Source of the DNA: Flavobacterium ginsenosidimutans
GTDB lineage: Bacteria; Bacteroidota; Bacteroidia; Flavobacteriales; Flavobacteriaceae
DNA: 64,000 bases
Reading direction: 5' to 3'
Assembly: GCF_003254625.1 (NCBI RefSeq)
Contig: NZ_QJRJ01000082.1
Location: 62,001 to 126,000, forward strand
Positions 34,210 to 41,886 of this stretch are shown here, one piece after another; the stretch's first letter is position 1; every line of letters begins with the position of its first letter. The translations under genes were made by a program, and so were the position numbers. Under the pieces are notes generated by a model. The model saw nothing but the letters and a program-made list of their open reading frames with translations, had not been told where the DNA came from and searched no databases.

Positions 34210-34284
34210 ATTGTGAATGGTTAATTGTGAATTATAAATTTTAATTCATCGCTAACCAACAATTCACAATTAACCATTCACAAT
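34210..34284. repeat. Perfect 24-bp inverted repeat made of 7-bp units
   Basis: Arms 34210-34233 and 34261-34284 (left arm starts ATTGTGAATGGTTAATTG). Units TTGTGAA, TGGTTAA, TTGTGAA, TTATAAA run in 7-bp phase; inverted on the other side. It begins 3 bases after the DUF1349 stop and ends 24 bases before the next ATG. Confidence 0.85.
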
Positions 34285-34308
34285 TTACAATTATAATTAA
34301 CCATTATT

Positions 34309-35448
34309 ATGAATGATATAAAACCAAAAAAACATTACGAAATTCTGGACGGATTGCGTGGAGTTGCTGCCATTTTAGTGGTTGCCTTTCATATTTTTGA
34401 AGCTTTTGCTGGAGGAAATCGTTTTGTACAAATTATAAATCACGGATATCTTGCAGTAGATTTCTTTTTCCTTTTGTCTGGATTTGTTGTCGCTTACGCG
34501 TATGACGATCGCTGGGGAAAAATGGGACAATGGGAATTTTACAAACGCCGATTAATTCGTTTGCAGCCAATGGTTATTTTAGGAATGATTATTGGTGCTA
34601 TATTTTACTATTTTCAAGCTTCAAATATATTGTTTCCAATGATCGGAGGAATGGAAGCTTGGAAAGTTATTTTGACGATGGTAATAGGATTTACATTATT
34701 GCCAATTCCACCTTCATTAGAAATTAGAGGTTGGGGAGAAATGCATCCTTTAAACGGTCCGGCATGGTCACTTTTTTTTGAATATATTGCAAATATCTTG
34801 TACGCCCTAATCTTTCGTAAGTTTTCGAATAAAGTGCTATCAGTTTTTGTACTGATATTTGCCGGACTGTTAATTAATTATACTGTTTTTGGTCCAAAAG
34901 GTGATGTAATCGGAGGATGGTCGCTGAATTTAGAACAAATGAATGTTGGCTTTACAAGATTATTGTATCCGTTTTTTGCTGGAGTTTTATTGTGCCGTTT
35001 AGGAAAATTAATTCATGTAAAAAATGCTTTTTGGGTTTGCAGCATTTTAATCACAATTGTTTTAGCATTGCCAAGATTTGGAGACGAAAACAGTCTTTGG
35101 ATCAATGGATTATACGAATCAATCTGTATTATTTTTATTTTCCCAATTATTGTGGCAATTGGAGCGGGAGGAGAAATTAAAAATGAGTTTTCACTTAAGA
35201 TTTGCAAACTTCTCGGAGATATTTCATACCCAATTTATATTACACATTATCCCTTAATTTATTGGTTTACAGCATGGGTTGTAGATAATAAAGTTTCGAT
35301 GGAAAATGGCTATTTGGAAGGAATCGGCGTATTAATCGTAAGTATCATTCTAGCTTTTGTATGTTTAAAACTATACGATGAACCAGTAAGAAATTGGCTT
35401 GTAAATAAATTTCAGAGAAAAAAAGGTTCTGAGGTTCTAAGTAGCTAA
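34309..35448 (+). CDS. Acyltransferase 3 family membrane enzyme, 379 residues
   Basis: About ten membrane spans and the family's opening HYEILDGLRGVAAILVVAFHIFEAF with the catalytic-type His, followed by GYLAVDFFFLLSGFVVAYAY. These enzymes move acetyl or other acyl groups onto extracytoplasmic sugars or envelope glycans. The context (beta-glucosidase, DUF1349) fits a carbohydrate substrate. The last residues (GSEVLSS) and the stop are coded by the start of an 8-bp repeat array (from about 35424), so the C-terminus appears to have been set by that repeat. Confidence 0.88.
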   Translation: MNDIKPKKHYEILDGLRGVAAILVVAFHIFEAFAGGNRFVQIINHGYLAVDFFFLLSGFVVAYAYDDRWGKMGQWEFYKRRLIRLQPMVILGMIIGAIFYYFQASNILFPMIGGMEAWKVILTMVIGFTLLPIPPSLEIRGWGEMHPLNGPAWSLFFEYIANILYALIFRKFSNKVLSVFVLIFAGLLINYTVFGPKGDVIGGWSLNLEQMNVGFTRLLYPFFAGVLLCRLGKLIHVKNAFWVCSILITIVLALPRFGDENSLWINGLYESICIIFIFPIIVAIGAGGEIKNEFSLKICKLLGDISYPIYITHYPLIYWFTAWVVDNKVSMENGYLEGIGVLIVSIILAFVCLKLYDEPVRNWLVNKFQRKKGSEVLSS

Positions 35449-35530
35449 GGTTCTAAGATAATAAAGATTGGTCAAAAAGGATTCTAAGATAAAACTTAGT
35501 CACTTAGGATCTTAGTTTCTTAGCGTCTTT
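35424..35530. repeat. Octamer array (CTAAGNTT type), overlapping the 3' end of a gene
   Basis: GGTTCTGAGGTTCTAAGTAG, CTAAGGTT, CTAAGATA before the spacer; inverted CTTAGTCA, CTTAGGAT, CTTAGTTT, CTTAGCGT after. The first units lie inside the acyltransferase gene and supply its TAA. Confidence 0.8.
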
Positions 35531-35573
35531 TAAAAAATTGAATTTCTAAATTTTGTTAGTTATAGATATTCAA

Positions 35574-35604
35574 AAAGGGATGAAGTTTTAAACTTCATCC
35601 CTTT
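35574..35604. terminator. Bidirectional terminator
   Basis: AAAGGGATGAAGTTT / AAACTTCATCCCTTT, a near-perfect 15-bp stem with a minimal loop, between convergent acyltransferase and OYE genes. Confidence 0.8.
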
Positions 35605-35649
35605 CTTATTTGAGTATTGTTCGATTTTCAGTAAGAAGCAACAAAAGAA

Positions 35650-35697
35650 AAAACTTAGCATCTTAGAATCTCAGAACCTTAGCATCTTTAAAACTTA
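35650..35697. repeat. Octamer array (CTTAGNAT type) at the OYE stop codon
   Basis: AACTTAGC, ATCTTAGA, ATCTCAGA, ACCTTAGC, ATCT in 8-bp phase; the reverse-strand stop TAA (35695-35697) begins it. Confidence 0.75.
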
Positions 35698-36801
35698 TTC
35701 TAAAACCAATTGTCCTAAAGCATCTTTACTAAAACCTTTTAACTCATCAGTTTTTCCTGCTTTGATTTTAGCAACCCAATTTGGATCTGATAAAAGAGGT
35801 CTTCCAACGGCAACCAAATCAAAATCGCCTCTGTCGAAACGTCTGTTTAATTCTTCTAAAGAAGTCGGTTGCGAACTTTCTCCTGCAAATGCACCAAAGA
35901 AATCACCAGAAAGTCCCACAGAACCTACGGTAATAGTTGGAGCTCCAGTTACTTTTTTAGCCCATCCAGCAAAATTCAAATCAGAACCTTCAAATTCTGG
36001 TTCCCAGAAACGACGTTGTGAAGCGTGAATAATATCAACACCTGCATCAACAAGTGGAGTAAGCCAAGCTTCTAATTCTTGCGGATTTTTAGCCAATTTA
36101 TAGTTGTAGTCAGAAGGTTTGAATTGAGAAAAACGCATAATTACAGCAAAGTCATTTCCAACTTGCTTTCTCACTTCTTTTACTACTTCAACAGCAAAAC
36201 GATTACGTTCAGGAAGTGTTTTTCCTCCGTAGATATCTTCACGTAAATTTGTTTCTGCTCTAAAGAATTGGTCAATTAAATAACCGTGTGCACCGTGAAT
36301 TTCAACAGTGTCAAAACCTAATCTTTTAGCATCAGCAGCTGCTTTACCAAAAGCAAGAATAGTTTCTTCAATGTCTTTTTCAGACATGGCAACACCATTT
36401 CTAAAATCAGGACGGTTTAATCCAGACGGACCTTCAAATGGAACTGGCGGAACCCATCCAGAATGGTGGTTGTCCATAATTCCCATATGCCAGATTTGCG
36501 GTGCCATTTTTCCACCCGCAGCATGAACTTCGTCAATAACTTTTTTCCATCCATTTAAAGCTACATCGCCATAAAAGTGAGGAACATTAGCATCATTAGA
36601 AGAAGATTTTCTGTCAATAACAGTTCCTTCAGATAAAATTAATCCAACTTCGCCTTCAGCTCTTTTTTGGTAATAAGCTGCGACTTCATCAGTTGGAACT
36701 CCGTTCGGAGAAAAAGAGCGCGTCATTGGCGCCATTACGATTCGGTTTTTCAGATTTAACGACTTTAAGTTAAATTCAGAAAAGAGGTTGTTTGTACTCA
36801 T
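35695..36801 (-). CDS. Old Yellow Enzyme-family NADH:flavin oxidoreductase
   Basis: 368 residues, an FMN TIM barrel of the OYE family. It reduces the C=C bond of alpha,beta-unsaturated carbonyls or nitro compounds. Motifs: LKNRIVMAPMTRSFSPNGVPTDEVAAYYQKRA (N-terminus), GLILSEGTVID, APQIWHMG, the catalytic GFDTVEIHGAHGYLIDQF (His pair), FRAETNLREDIYGG and, near the end, DFDLVAVGRPLLSDPNWV. It is the second gene of an operon: the ArsR regulator ends 8 bases before this ATG on the same strand, so a sensor of the electrophile substrate is implied. Confidence 0.93.
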   Translation of the reverse strand: MSTNNLFSEFNLKSLNLKNRIVMAPMTRSFSPNGVPTDEVAAYYQKRAEGEVGLILSEGTVIDRKSSSNDANVPHFYGDVALNGWKKVIDEVHAAGGKMAPQIWHMGIMDNHHSGWVPPVPFEGPSGLNRPDFRNGVAMSEKDIEETILAFGKAAADAKRLGFDTVEIHGAHGYLIDQFFRAETNLREDIYGGKTLPERNRFAVEVVKEVRKQVGNDFAVIMRFSQFKPSDYNYKLAKNPQELEAWLTPLVDAGVDIIHASQRRFWEPEFEGSDLNFAGWAKKVTGAPTITVGSVGLSGDFFGAFAGESSQPTSLEELNRRFDRGDFDLVAVGRPLLSDPNWVAKIKAGKTDELKGFSKDALGQLVLE

Positions 36802-36808
36802 AGTAATT

Positions 36809-37111
36809 TTACAAATTAGATTGAATTAATTTACTAAGTGCTTCAAAGGCACCTTCGTTACGTTTATAATAAGTCCATTGTCCAACACGCTTGGCTTCAA
36901 TAAAACCAGCACGCTGTAAAATAGACAGGTATTCGGATACTGTGGATTGAGTCAAACCAGCTTTGGCTTGAATCTGTCCAACGCAGACACCATGCTCAAA
37001 TCCGGCATGTTCAAGCTGTCCCGGAAAGTTAATTTCTGGTTCTTTTAGCCATTCCAGCATTTGTAATCTGGACTTGTTGGATAATGCTTTAAAAATTTCT
37101 ATCGTTTCCAT
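36809..37111 (-). CDS. ArsR-family regulator in operon with the OYE gene
   Basis: 100 residues, winged-helix repressor: METIEIFKALSNKSRLQMLEWLKEP start, helix-turn-helix GLTQSTVSEYLSILQRAGFIEAKRVGQWTYYKRNE. The metal Cys pair of ArsR (CVC in alpha3) is absent there; one Cys is present (HGVCVGQIQ), which could sense thiol-reactive electrophiles, as expected for a regulator of an ene-reductase. It is the first gene of the operon, with a -7 box and an overlapping palindrome directly upstream (37116-37142), consistent with self-repression. Confidence 0.9.
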   Translation of the reverse strand: METIEIFKALSNKSRLQMLEWLKEPEINFPGQLEHAGFEHGVCVGQIQAKAGLTQSTVSEYLSILQRAGFIEAKRVGQWTYYKRNEGAFEALSKLIQSNL

Positions 37112-37115
37112 GATG

Positions 37116-37142
37116 CAAATATATCGACTTTTCCCGATATAT
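37116..37142 (-). promoter_or_regulatory. ArsR/OYE promoter and candidate operator
   Basis: -7 box TATATTTG on the reverse strand (37116-37123), overlapping an inverted repeat ATATATCG (37119-37126) / CGATATAT (37135-37142) with an 8-base gap. Bound repressor would cover the promoter. Confidence 0.6.
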
Positions 37143-37272
37143 GGATTTGAAGAAAAATATTTAGGATAATTTTATGATGGAGGAGAGGAAATGATGGAGA
37201 ATTTGGTAAAGAAAATTTATATTTGTTGTTTAATGTTTCTTAGGAATACACAATATTTTCACTCTCATTGTA

Positions 37273-37372
37273 TGTCATTTCGACGAAGGAGAAATCTCCG
37301 CGAGAAGCTCGACAAAGATTGGATTCTCGTTGCGGAGTTACTTGTGGAGATTTCTCCTTCGTCGAAATGACA
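37273..37372. repeat. Palindromic element, TGTCATTTCGACG type, copy 2
   Basis: Perfect 27-bp inverted arms (37273-37299 and 37346-37372) around a 46-bp centre that is a reverse-complement relative of the centre in copy 1 (10162-10267). It lies in the 321-base spacer between the ArsR promoter and the TlpA-like gene; otherwise I see no feature in that spacer. Confidence 0.85.
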
Positions 37373-37432
37373 AATGTTGAGGCAATAACATGATTAAAAA
37401 ACAACCCAAATCCAAATTAAACTTAATCCATT

Positions 37433-37927
37433 ATGAAAAAAACTTTACTTATTGCAGCATTTTTATGTTGTGTAATTACCAGTTCTAAAGCTCAAGTTGT
37501 AGGCGTAGATGTTGGAGATATTGCTCCAGAAATCGATCTGCCAGATACAAAAGGAGAAAAAGTTGCACTTTCTTCTTTAAGAGGAACTTTAGTTTTAGTT
37601 GACTTTTGGGCTTCTTGGTGCGGGCCTTGCATTAAAGAACAGCCATTATTAATAAAACTGAATAATGCTTATCCAGATAAATTATCGATTTACGGAGTTT
37701 CGATGGATACAAAAAAGCCATTATGGACGGGAGCAATCGCAAAAGCAAAATTGCCTTGGACAAATGTTAGTGATTTAAAATACTGGCAATCTCCAGTTGT
37801 AGGAGATTATATGCTACAATCTGTTCCATTAAACTTTTTGATTGATAAAAACGGAATTATTTTAGCAAAAAACATTCACGGACAGGCTTTAGAAGCTAAA
37901 ATTAAAGAACTTTTAGAGGTTCAGTAA
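37433..37927 (+). CDS. TlpA/ResA-like exported thioredoxin
   Basis: 164 residues. Signal peptide MKKTLLIAAFLCCVITSSKAQ, then the thioredoxin fold with IAPEIDLPDTKGEKVALSSLRGTLVLVDFWASWCGPCIKEQPLL: redox motif WCGPC at about residues 60-64, plus LVPLNFLIDKNGII-like cis-Pro strand (SVPLNFLIDKNGIILAKNIHG). It would act in the periplasm as a thiol-disulphide oxidoreductase of the AhpC/TSA-Redoxin group (cytochrome c maturation or general reduction). Monocistronic. A short TGTCC..GAGCGAAG palindrome follows the stop by about 30 bases. Confidence 0.92.
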   Translation: MKKTLLIAAFLCCVITSSKAQVVGVDVGDIAPEIDLPDTKGEKVALSSLRGTLVLVDFWASWCGPCIKEQPLLIKLNNAYPDKLSIYGVSMDTKKPLWTGAIAKAKLPWTNVSDLKYWQSPVVGDYMLQSVPLNFLIDKNGIILAKNIHGQALEAKIKELLEVQ

Positions 37928-37958
37928 GATTTTCTTCTACCTCATTAATGACTTCAGT

Positions 37959-38043
37959 TTGTCCTCCTGAGCGAAGTCGAAGGATATGCGTAAAGTATTG
38001 TTGTGGAATAACAAACGTGTTCTTCGACTTCGCTCAGGAAGAC
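37959..38043. repeat. Palindromic element, TGAGCGAAGTCGAAGG type, copy A
   Basis: Inverted arms 37959-37983 and 38020-38043 (core CTGAGCGAAGTCGAAGGA / CTTCGACTTCGCTCAGGA, ends TGTC / GACA) around a 35-bp centre. It is related to a second copy at 41625-41714. Confidence 0.8.
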
Positions 38044-38090
38044 ATAAAATGAGTCAAATTTTACTTTCGCTAGATAGGCGTTAAAAACCA

Positions 38091-38119
38091 AAAAGCCCAA
38101 TCGATAATATTGGGCTTTT
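38091..38119. terminator. Terminator of the gene at 38137-38517
   Basis: Stem AAAAGCCCAAT / ATTGGGCTTTT with a short loop, 18 bases beyond the reverse-strand stop. Confidence 0.75.
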
Positions 38120-38136
38120 AATTTTTAATTCTTTTC

Positions 38137-38517
38137 TTAAGACTCTTTAATAACTTTCTTTACACCTCCAAAACTCGTTTTCAGCATTTCTCTGATCTGA
38201 AACTGTGTTTTGTTTCCCGATGCGCTTTTCCAATCTTTGAGATCATAAATATGAATTTGATCTGCGTAAGGATTTGTTAAAAATGAAATTCGTGAAATCG
38301 CATATTTATAGTATTTCAGCTCGTGCGATACATGTCGATTTGGAACAACAATTAATATGTTTTCCCAATTCAAAAAGTCTCTCGGAACATCTTTTCTTTC
38401 TAATAATCCTAAAGATTCGAAAAAAGCCATAATCTTTTGATCATTAAGTTTATTAATCTTATGATCAAGGTTTTTAAAAGTACTTTGAAGTCTATTTTCG
38501 TTAATAATAGTACTCAT
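38137..38517 (-). CDS. Uncharacterised soluble protein, 126 residues
   Basis: No family that I recognise and no signal peptide or membrane span. It is helical at the start (NENRLQSTFKNLDHKINKLNDQKIMAFFESLGLLERKDVP), then a central WENILIVVPNRHVSHELKYYKYAISRISFLTNPYADQIHIYDLKDW with alternating hydrophobic residues like beta strands, and a basic C-terminus (FGGVKKVIKES). The Trp-, Tyr-rich centre suggests a small-molecule or nucleic-acid binding fold, but that is not shown. Single-gene unit with its own terminator, antisense to both neighbours. Confidence 0.7.
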   Translation of the reverse strand: MSTIINENRLQSTFKNLDHKINKLNDQKIMAFFESLGLLERKDVPRDFLNWENILIVVPNRHVSHELKYYKYAISRISFLTNPYADQIHIYDLKDWKSASGNKTQFQIREMLKTSFGGVKKVIKES

Positions 38518-38724
38518 CGTATAATTGCTTTTTAAGATTTGAATATAAAATTACATCAAAAGAAAATCATTTTTGAATCTGAAGCCATTAGATTCATTCT
38601 AAATTTTGAAATGCATTCTAAAGCATTGTATGAATGGATTATCACATTTTGATAAAATACTATTAATGTTTCTTTACTAAAAGCCTTATTTTTATCGCTA
38701 TTTGATTTACTAACAACCAAACTC

Positions 38725-41547
38725 ATGAAAACCACTTTTACCCAAAAATCGATTTTTTACTTTTTTCTTCTATGTTCATTCCATTTATTAGCACAAAATA
38801 AATCAGGAAGAGAACTTATTTTAATTGATAAAGATTGGCGGTTTTCATTCGGGCATTTATACGATACAAAAAAGGATTTTGGCCATGCAGAAGGTTATTT
38901 TTCCTATTTAACTAAAACCGGATTTGCTGATGGACCAGCAGCTTCAGGGTTTGACGATCGTGCTTGGAGAAAATTGGATTTGCCACACGACTGGGCAGTT
39001 GAACAGCCTTTTAGCGAAAGCGCAAGTTTCAGCCACGGATTCAAATCAGCAGGGAAAAATTTCCCAAAGAAAAGTATTGGCTGGTATAGAAAAAAGATAA
39101 ATATTCCGAATGAAGATTTAGGGAAAACTATTTCTCTAAAATTTGATGGAGTTTTTAGAAACTCAAAAGTCTTTTTCAACGGATTCTATTTAGGAACCGA
39201 AGAAAGCGGTTATAATGGTTTTGAATATGATGTAACGGCTTACGTAAATTATGGAGGCGAAAATACAATAGTTGTCCGTGTTGATGCTTCGATGGAAGAA
39301 GGCTGGTTTTATGAAGGAGCAGGAATTTATAGACATGTTTATCTTCAGAAAACCAATCCGCTTCATGTGGTACAAAACGGAACTTACGTTACATCAGAAA
39401 TTACAAATGATAATGCTTTAATTACTGCAGAAGTAAAATTGGAGAACAAAGGGCATTTTAAAGGAAATGTCGAAATAAACCAAACTGTTTTAGATGCTTC
39501 AGGAAAGCAAGTCGCAACAAATTCTGAAAATGTTACAGCACCAGAATTTTATAAAACAAATGCCTTTTCATCAAAATTAAGTGTCAAAAATCCGCTTTTA
39601 TGGGATATTGATTCGCCTAATTTATATCAGTTAGTTACCGAAATTAAAAGCGAGGGAAAAATAATTGATCAGTATAAAACCCCATTTGGAATCAGAACCA
39701 TAAAGTTTGATTCAGAAAATGGTTTTTTCCTTAACGGAAAACATGTAAAGCTAAAAGGAACAAATAATCATCAGGATCACGCAGGAATTGGAACAGCGCT
39801 TCCAGATGAAATTCAGTATTATAGAATTGCAAAACTGAAAGCAATGGGCTCAAATGCCTATCGTTGTTCACATCATCCTCCAACACCAGAATTATTGGAT
39901 GCTTGCGATAAACTTGGAATGTTGGTTATTGATGAAACGCGCTTAATGGGAATCAACGATTATCATTTGAATGATTTACAACGAATGATGGAACGAGATC
40001 GCAATCATCCAAGTATTTTTTGCTGGTCGGTTGGAAATGAAGAATGGCAGATTGAAGGCGGAATTACTGGCGAAAGAATTACCAATACAATGCAGGATTT
40101 CAGCAAAAGTATCGACCCGACAAGACCTGTAACAGTAGGAATCAGTAGCGGATTTAAAAGCGGAATTTCTTCTGTTGTGGAAATTATGGGATATAATTAT
40201 TTAGGAAACGGAGATATTGATGCACACAGAAATCAGTTTAAGCAACAGCCAGGAATGGGAACCGAAGAAGGTTCTACATTTGCAACCCGAGGCATCTATT
40301 TTACAGATGATGCGAAACATTACCAAAGTGCTTATGATAAAAAACCGAGACCAACTTTTTATAGTATTGAAGAAGGCTGGAAATTCTACGCCGAAAGGCC
40401 TTATTTAGCAGGAATGTTCATTTGGACGGGCTTTGATTATCGTGGAGAACCAACTCCTTATGGCTGGCCTTCTGTAACTTCTTATTTCGGAATGATGGAC
40501 GTTTGCGGTTTTCCGAAAGACAATGTTTTCTATTTAAAATCTTGGTGGGGAAAAGAACCCGTTTTGCATTTACTGCCACATTGGAATTGGAGTGGAATGG
40601 AAGGCAAAGAAATTGATGTTTGGGCGTATTCAAACTGTGATGAAGTAGAACTTTTTCTCAACAAAAAAAGCCTCGGAAAAAAGAAAATGGAGCAAAACAG
40701 CCATTTAGAATGGAAAGTAAATTATACTCCAGGAACTTTGGAAGCTGTTGGATATAAAAACGGTAAAAAAGTTTTATCAGACATTCGGAAAACTACTGGA
40801 AAACCAGAAAATATTAAACTTTCTTTAGATAAAGAAAATGTATTGAAAGGAAATGTTTCTGTTGTAACGGTTGAAACTACAGATAAAAATGGCTTACACA
40901 TTCCGACAGCAAATGATGAAATTATGTTTTCTATAAAAGGCGGTAAAATTTTGGGAGTAGGAAACGGTGATCCAACTTCGTTAGAAAGCGATCAGTTTAT
41001 TGATGATATTGCTTTAGTTGCTATAAGTAATTTTATGGAACAAAAAGAAACAACTGCATCTCTGCCTCAGCAATTACGCAATTATTCAGAAAACGAATGG
41101 ACAGAAGCTTTTAAAAATCGTGATTACAAAAAACAAGCTCCGTCATACATTTATAAAGGAGAATTTGATTTAAAGAACAACTCAACTTCAAATGTGGTAA
41201 GCTTCTTTTACAAAAAAATAGGAGTTGAAACAGTAGTTTTTGTGAACGGAAATAAAGTTGAACCAAGCAAAGAAGATTTTCAAAAATATGTTTTGAATTC
41301 GGCTATTTTAAAACAAGGAAAAAATACCATTCACATTGCAGCAACACCTTTACAAAAAATAAAAGACTGGGATGTTATGAATACAGATCCAGGAATTATT
41401 CAAGTAATAACACCAGCAGAATCTTGGAAAAGAAAGCTGTTTAATGGTTATGCTCAAATCATTATTCAGAAAGATGAAAATGCGAAGGAAGTTGTTTTAT
41501 CTGCTTCAGGGAAAGGATTAAAGAATAATTTAATTGTGGTGAAGTAG
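38725..41547 (+). CDS. GH2-family glycosidase (beta-galactosidase type), 940 residues
   Basis: Signal peptide KSIFYFFLLCSFHLLAQ, so periplasmic. Order of domains: sugar-binding jelly roll (about 30-200: LPHDWAVEQPFSESASFSHGF, SKVFFNG), Ig-like GH2 domain (about 215-335), TIM barrel (about 340-640) with acid/base E439 in FCWSVGNEEWQ and nucleophile E514 in GTEEGSTFATRG, then a DUF4982-type domain (WWGKEPVLHLLPHWNW..) and further beta domains to 940. Releases galactose or a related sugar from oligosaccharides. Stands alone between repeats, without a SusCD pair, so its inducer is not evident. Confidence 0.94.
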   Translation: MKTTFTQKSIFYFFLLCSFHLLAQNKSGRELILIDKDWRFSFGHLYDTKKDFGHAEGYFSYLTKTGFADGPAASGFDDRAWRKLDLPHDWAVEQPFSESASFSHGFKSAGKNFPKKSIGWYRKKINIPNEDLGKTISLKFDGVFRNSKVFFNGFYLGTEESGYNGFEYDVTAYVNYGGENTIVVRVDASMEEGWFYEGAGIYRHVYLQKTNPLHVVQNGTYVTSEITNDNALITAEVKLENKGHFKGNVEINQTVLDASGKQVATNSENVTAPEFYKTNAFSSKLSVKNPLLWDIDSPNLYQLVTEIKSEGKIIDQYKTPFGIRTIKFDSENGFFLNGKHVKLKGTNNHQDHAGIGTALPDEIQYYRIAKLKAMGSNAYRCSHHPPTPELLDACDKLGMLVIDETRLMGINDYHLNDLQRMMERDRNHPSIFCWSVGNEEWQIEGGITGERITNTMQDFSKSIDPTRPVTVGISSGFKSGISSVVEIMGYNYLGNGDIDAHRNQFKQQPGMGTEEGSTFATRGIYFTDDAKHYQSAYDKKPRPTFYSIEEGWKFYAERPYLAGMFIWTGFDYRGEPTPYGWPSVTSYFGMMDVCGFPKDNVFYLKSWWGKEPVLHLLPHWNWSGMEGKEIDVWAYSNCDEVELFLNKKSLGKKKMEQNSHLEWKVNYTPGTLEAVGYKNGKKVLSDIRKTTGKPENIKLSLDKENVLKGNVSVVTVETTDKNGLHIPTANDEIMFSIKGGKILGVGNGDPTSLESDQFIDDIALVAISNFMEQKETTASLPQQLRNYSENEWTEAFKNRDYKKQAPSYIYKGEFDLKNNSTSNVVSFFYKKIGVETVVFVNGNKVEPSKEDFQKYVLNSAILKQGKNTIHIAATPLQKIKDWDVMNTDPGIIQVITPAESWKRKLFNGYAQIIIQKDENAKEVVLSASGKGLKNNLIVVK

Positions 41548-41552
41548 TTTTT

Positions 41553-41816
41553 TTAACCGCAAAGAACGCGAAGAATTACGCAAGGTTCGCAAAGGAATTT
41601 TCAGTTAAATTTAGAGATTCACATTTGTCTTCTTGAGCGAAGTCGAAGGATATGCGCATTTTATATCCTATGCGGAGCTACTTGCGTGTCCTTCGACTTC
41701 GCTCAGGAGGACATAAATTGAGAAAAAACTTTGCGTCTTAGCGAATTTGCGAGCATTTCTATCTCAAAAAAAAACTTAGCGAACTTTGCGTAATTCTTCG
41801 CGCTCTTTGCGGTTAA
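41553..41816. repeat. Nested composite repeat: CGCAAAG array around a TGAGCGAAGTCGAAGG palindrome
   Basis: Outer units at about 9-bp spacing (CGCAAAGAA, CGCGAAGAATTA, CGCAAGGTT, CGCAAAGG) from 41557, mirrored at 41769-41816 (CTTAGCG, CTTTGCG, CTTCGCG, CTCTTTGCGGTT). The inner palindrome 41625-41714 carries TGTCTTCTTGAGCGAAGTCG and its inverse. It fills 264 of 339 bases between the GH2 stop and the AraC promoter; the GAAACCTGAAAC units at 41829 add a heptamer family. Confidence 0.85.
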
Positions 41817-41874
41817 CCTCGCAAACGTGAAACCTGAAACAAAAAATTAACAAAAGAATAATGTTTGATTTTCA

Positions 41875-41882
41875 TAACTTTG
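41875..41882 (+). promoter_or_regulatory. -7 box for the AraC-family gene
   Basis: TAACTTTG, an exact TAnnTTTG match, ending only 4 bases before the ATG at 41887, so the mRNA would be almost leaderless. Confidence 0.55.
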
Positions 41883-41886
41883 CAAA

